Below are positions 61,215 to 64,000 of a DNA stretch of 64,000 nucleotides, one piece after another (the stretch's first letter is position 1; every line of letters begins with the position of its first letter). Made by a program: the position numbers and the translations under genes. Under the pieces are notes generated by a model that made no database searches, had not been told where the DNA came from, and saw nothing but the letters and a program-made list of their open reading frames with translations. Where the stretch lies: positions 26,254,343 to 26,318,342 of the forward strand of contig OZ037766.1 in NCBI GenBank assembly GCA_964035545.1, written 5' to 3'. The stretch comes from Bugula neritina. Its lineage: Eukaryota; Bryozoa; Gymnolaemata; Cheilostomatida; Bugulidae.

Positions 61215-63916
61215 ATGTCAGCTGATATCATTGAAGCACTAAAGAGAAACCCAGTTGCCAATATTTTAAGGCAGATAGAGCAAAATACAAGATCAGAAAA
61301 GACAGCTGTGCTTTATGAAAGTCGAAAAGAACGTGGAGCACACAAAGTATGTTTTTTGCTATTTGTTTAATTTCTGTTCAATTTAAAGTTGGGGTTGGAA
61401 ATTTAGAGCAAATAATGTAATGCAGTTGATTAGATTCAAAATGATAAAAAGTATTTCAATGTGTTGGTTATCTCATTATAACATTGCTAGGTATTGTTAT
61501 TTGCTTCTGCTGGAACTTACAATATATGTTTAATAAAGAAACCAGTTATATATATTTTTTAAAATTCATTTTTAAATGTATAAATGATTTTCAACTTTTG
61601 TATTACACAATTAATTTTCATTTTTTAGGTTCAAGTAAAGATCCGCGCATTAGTGTATGCGATAACAGACATTGACAATGAGAAGCAAGAGTTTACAGCT
61701 AACTTATCAGTTAGAGCTCGGTGGAAAGAACCACTGTTGCAAGGTAACACTACTGCTTGGTAACATCATACATTTATGATTTGAGAATTGTGGCTTCATA
61801 AATCATGAAAGATGGCATTGCATTCTACTCATTCTAGAAGATAGACTATGATTTACTGTTTGTGAGAAAATGACTCCCAAAATTAAATCTGCTACAGATT
61901 TAATTTGTAATGCATGGTCAAATTAGTATCCAAAGCATTCAATCTAAAGCTGATTTTTATCAATATAGTGATTTGTGTATGGAAACTGGTTTTGTATTAC
62001 ATCTACTAAAAGTAATTTCTTACTATTGAAACTAAATACAAAAGGTGTAATTTATTATGAGTGGATCGTTAATACTGCTGAGCATCACTAGAGAATGCTA
62101 AAGTACACTTACTACGTCTTGTGTAAAGAAATTGTTTATAGTCAAAAGATTATTTTCTATTTTAAATTATTGTCTTTGCATTGCCATGTTTCTATTTATT
62201 TCCCACATCACAAAAGGTCTCACAAGTAAATCTGACATTGACTGGGACGATCAATGGAACCCCCGTATTGAGCTGGAGAATGCTGTGAGCATAAGAAACT
62301 TTGACAGGAAGTATGAGATTTGTTACTTTCACACTGACCTGGGAGATAACATTCCTCACGTCTGCTTAAGTAAGTCTGCATAATAACCAAAGTTATTTCC
62401 TGTTCTATGAACAGCACTGGCGAGTGTTTTATTCTTTGTGAAAGTTTATTTTTGTGTACTTATATGGCCTGATGTTTACCTCTTTGCTCTCTGTTAATAA
62501 TGCACTTTCCAACACATGTTTATATGCAGCTAGCATTATAAAGTTTTATGCACTGTAAACCCATGTTTTTCATTAAAAAAAAAATTAGCATAATGTTATA
62601 TAATATAACGCAAATCAATAAGATTTTAAAATGCAATTATGTTTTTTGAAATTGTTTGCTAAACTAACGCCATGTTGCTTTCAACAAGTTCTGAATCTTC
62701 TGCTGTACACAAATTGAGCATATATATATAGTATAAATACACATATTATTGTATTTGTTGGTATGGGATACATTCAATGTCTATAAATCTTTACACGGAA
62801 GTTATGCAAACCTGTATGTGAACAGTAAATTTGAACAGTAACTGTCTAATAACCTTATTTTTTATGACTAAAGTATTTTAGAGAGTAGTATTTTATGAAT
62901 CTGGACACATTTTTTATGTTTGGCTCTTTTCAGATAATCTAATTTTTTTATTACAGCTATGAACATATCAGCCACATTCAAGGAGATGTTTGAGCTTGAT
63001 GAGTTTCCATTGGACTACCAGGCACTGAATATTTGGTTGATCTCTGAGTGGTCGTACAGCGAGTTGGATCTTGTGAAAGATGACGAGTACATGGATAGAC
63101 TTGCCGTCAACACATTTACTGGTGAGCTGTAGAAACAACATTATATTGCAGATTGTTGGTTACTCTCTGCAGCAATTTGGTGGTGTTCAATGTTCAACTT
63201 TTTTGGTTGAATTCTAATTAGGTAATTTGCTTATTGATTGTTGAACATATGTGAGTAATTTAATGATTTAGCCTATCTTGGTTTTTAGAAATTTCAAAAA
63301 TATTAAACTGAATTCCAGTTAATGTAATATATGTAACATATTTTAGATTGTATAGTGCCCTATATCTTCTTTTTTGGAGGTTTCATGGCATTAAAGTATC
63401 AGATTGCATGCTTGAATTTTTGTAATAGTATTAGTTTTGTCTGAGAAAACTCATAGTACAAAGTGTTATCAATTTTCAGCACATTCTTCAATGGAATGTT
63501 ATTGGTTTCTAATCAAAGCTTAGTTGCATGTATGGAATAACTTCTTTTAAGTTAGTAGCTTAAATTTACTCTTTATAATTGTCTTAATTATATTATTCTG
63601 CAGTACTTTTATTATCTCTATATGATATTATGTTTATTATACAAAAATATGTGGAACAGACAGTCATAGGCATTTGCAATAAATAATTTCTAGCTAAACT
63701 AATTGTCAGGGTCTCAATTTACACATAATATAACTGGAAATCATTTTAGAATCGAAGGAGTGGTTTCTCTACCCACAGCTGATTGGGGAACCAGTTGGAG
63801 AGGAAGAGGAAATAGATGAGGTTTCTGGGTCAACTTCTCAATACCCACTTTACACAATAACAGCTCAAGTAAAGAGAATACATCAGTTCTACATGTGGAA
63901 TCATGTTCTCTATATG
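61215..63916 (+). CDS. Cys-loop-less pentameric ligand-gated channel-like protein, N-terminal part (continues past right edge)
   Basis: Five coding exons join in phase: 61215-61346, 61629-61743, 62217-62369, 62957-63121 and 63750-63916, giving 244 residues so far. The arrangement is that of a pLGIC ligand-binding domain: KIRALVYAITDIDNEKQEF strand 1, ANLSVRARWKEP, WNPRIELENA (the 'W-P-D-i-x-N' region) and FELDEFPLDYQALNIWLIS in place of the Cys-loop. Then YPLYTITAQVKRIHQFYMWN leads to where membrane helix M1 should start. The two Cys that define the Cys-loop are Glu and Leu here. No signal peptide is visible after the chosen Met (MSADIIEALKRN). Transmembrane helices lie beyond the window, so channel function is not proven. 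Confidence 0.72.
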
Positions 63917-64000
63917 GTAAGTTACTATTTGTTTAGCAATTGATATTCACTATTAAAACAATGCTAATGCTCTGCTAAACATTTGTGGTAAAAAGAGTAC

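Overview
This is an AT-rich, intron-rich nuclear segment from an invertebrate animal; I cannot name the phylum. The evidence for an animal is the set of metazoan genes with canonical GT-AG introns (STXBP4, UBL3, MRPS27), a secreted thrombospondin-repeat protein, a BEL/Pao LTR retrotransposon, long CA and TA microsatellites, minisatellites and fold-back elements. All exon coordinates below were worked out by hand from splice signals and reading-phase agreement.

Layout. 0-4 kb: minisatellite and the 5' part of a secreted thrombospondin type-1 repeat gene on the minus strand, running off the left edge. 4.2-5.0 kb: 22-bp minisatellite. 7.4-23.4 kb: the most interesting part, a tandem array of six small two-coding-exon genes (called A-F here), all on the minus strand. 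They encode 105-122 aa proteins that I do not recognise. Each holds two copies of one module, H-x4-C-x-Y followed 17-24 residues later by C-x-C. Three of the six end in a CAAX-type prenylation tetrapeptide. Each gene has a TATA box with upstream palindromes of the NF-kappaB/Rel type (GGAATTCC, GGAATTTCC, GGGATTTCC). Further copies of this promoter module lie where no gene is visible (12.7, 18.3, 33.4 and 34.9 kb), and a relic first coding exon lies at 24.7 kb, so the array was once larger.

24.9-31.8 kb: a very young BEL/Pao element on the minus strand, with two 451-bp LTRs in which I saw no difference, a 5-bp target duplication (ATATT) and one open 1894-codon gag-pol frame. Its integrase core is internally deleted. 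33-35 kb: a duplicated ~300-bp promoter-like segment next to CA arrays, one of them about 216 perfect CA units. 37.0-47.2 kb: STXBP4 (PDZ, coiled coil, WW), minus strand, 15 coding exons, with large minisatellites, a fold-back element and an intact hammerhead ribozyme motif (45747-45793, plus strand) in its introns. 49.3-51.3 kb: UBL3, plus strand, four coding exons, ending in a CAAX box. 52.7-59.3 kb: MRPS27, minus strand, 13 coding exons including an 18-nt microexon. 60.5-60.8 kb: probable solo LTR. 61.2 kb to the right edge: the N-terminal half of a Cys-loop-less pentameric ligand-gated channel-like protein, plus strand.

The housekeeping genes share no evident pathway. The 7.4-23.4 kb array reads as a lineage-specific, probably inducible effector family; that function is an inference from promoter motifs and architecture only.
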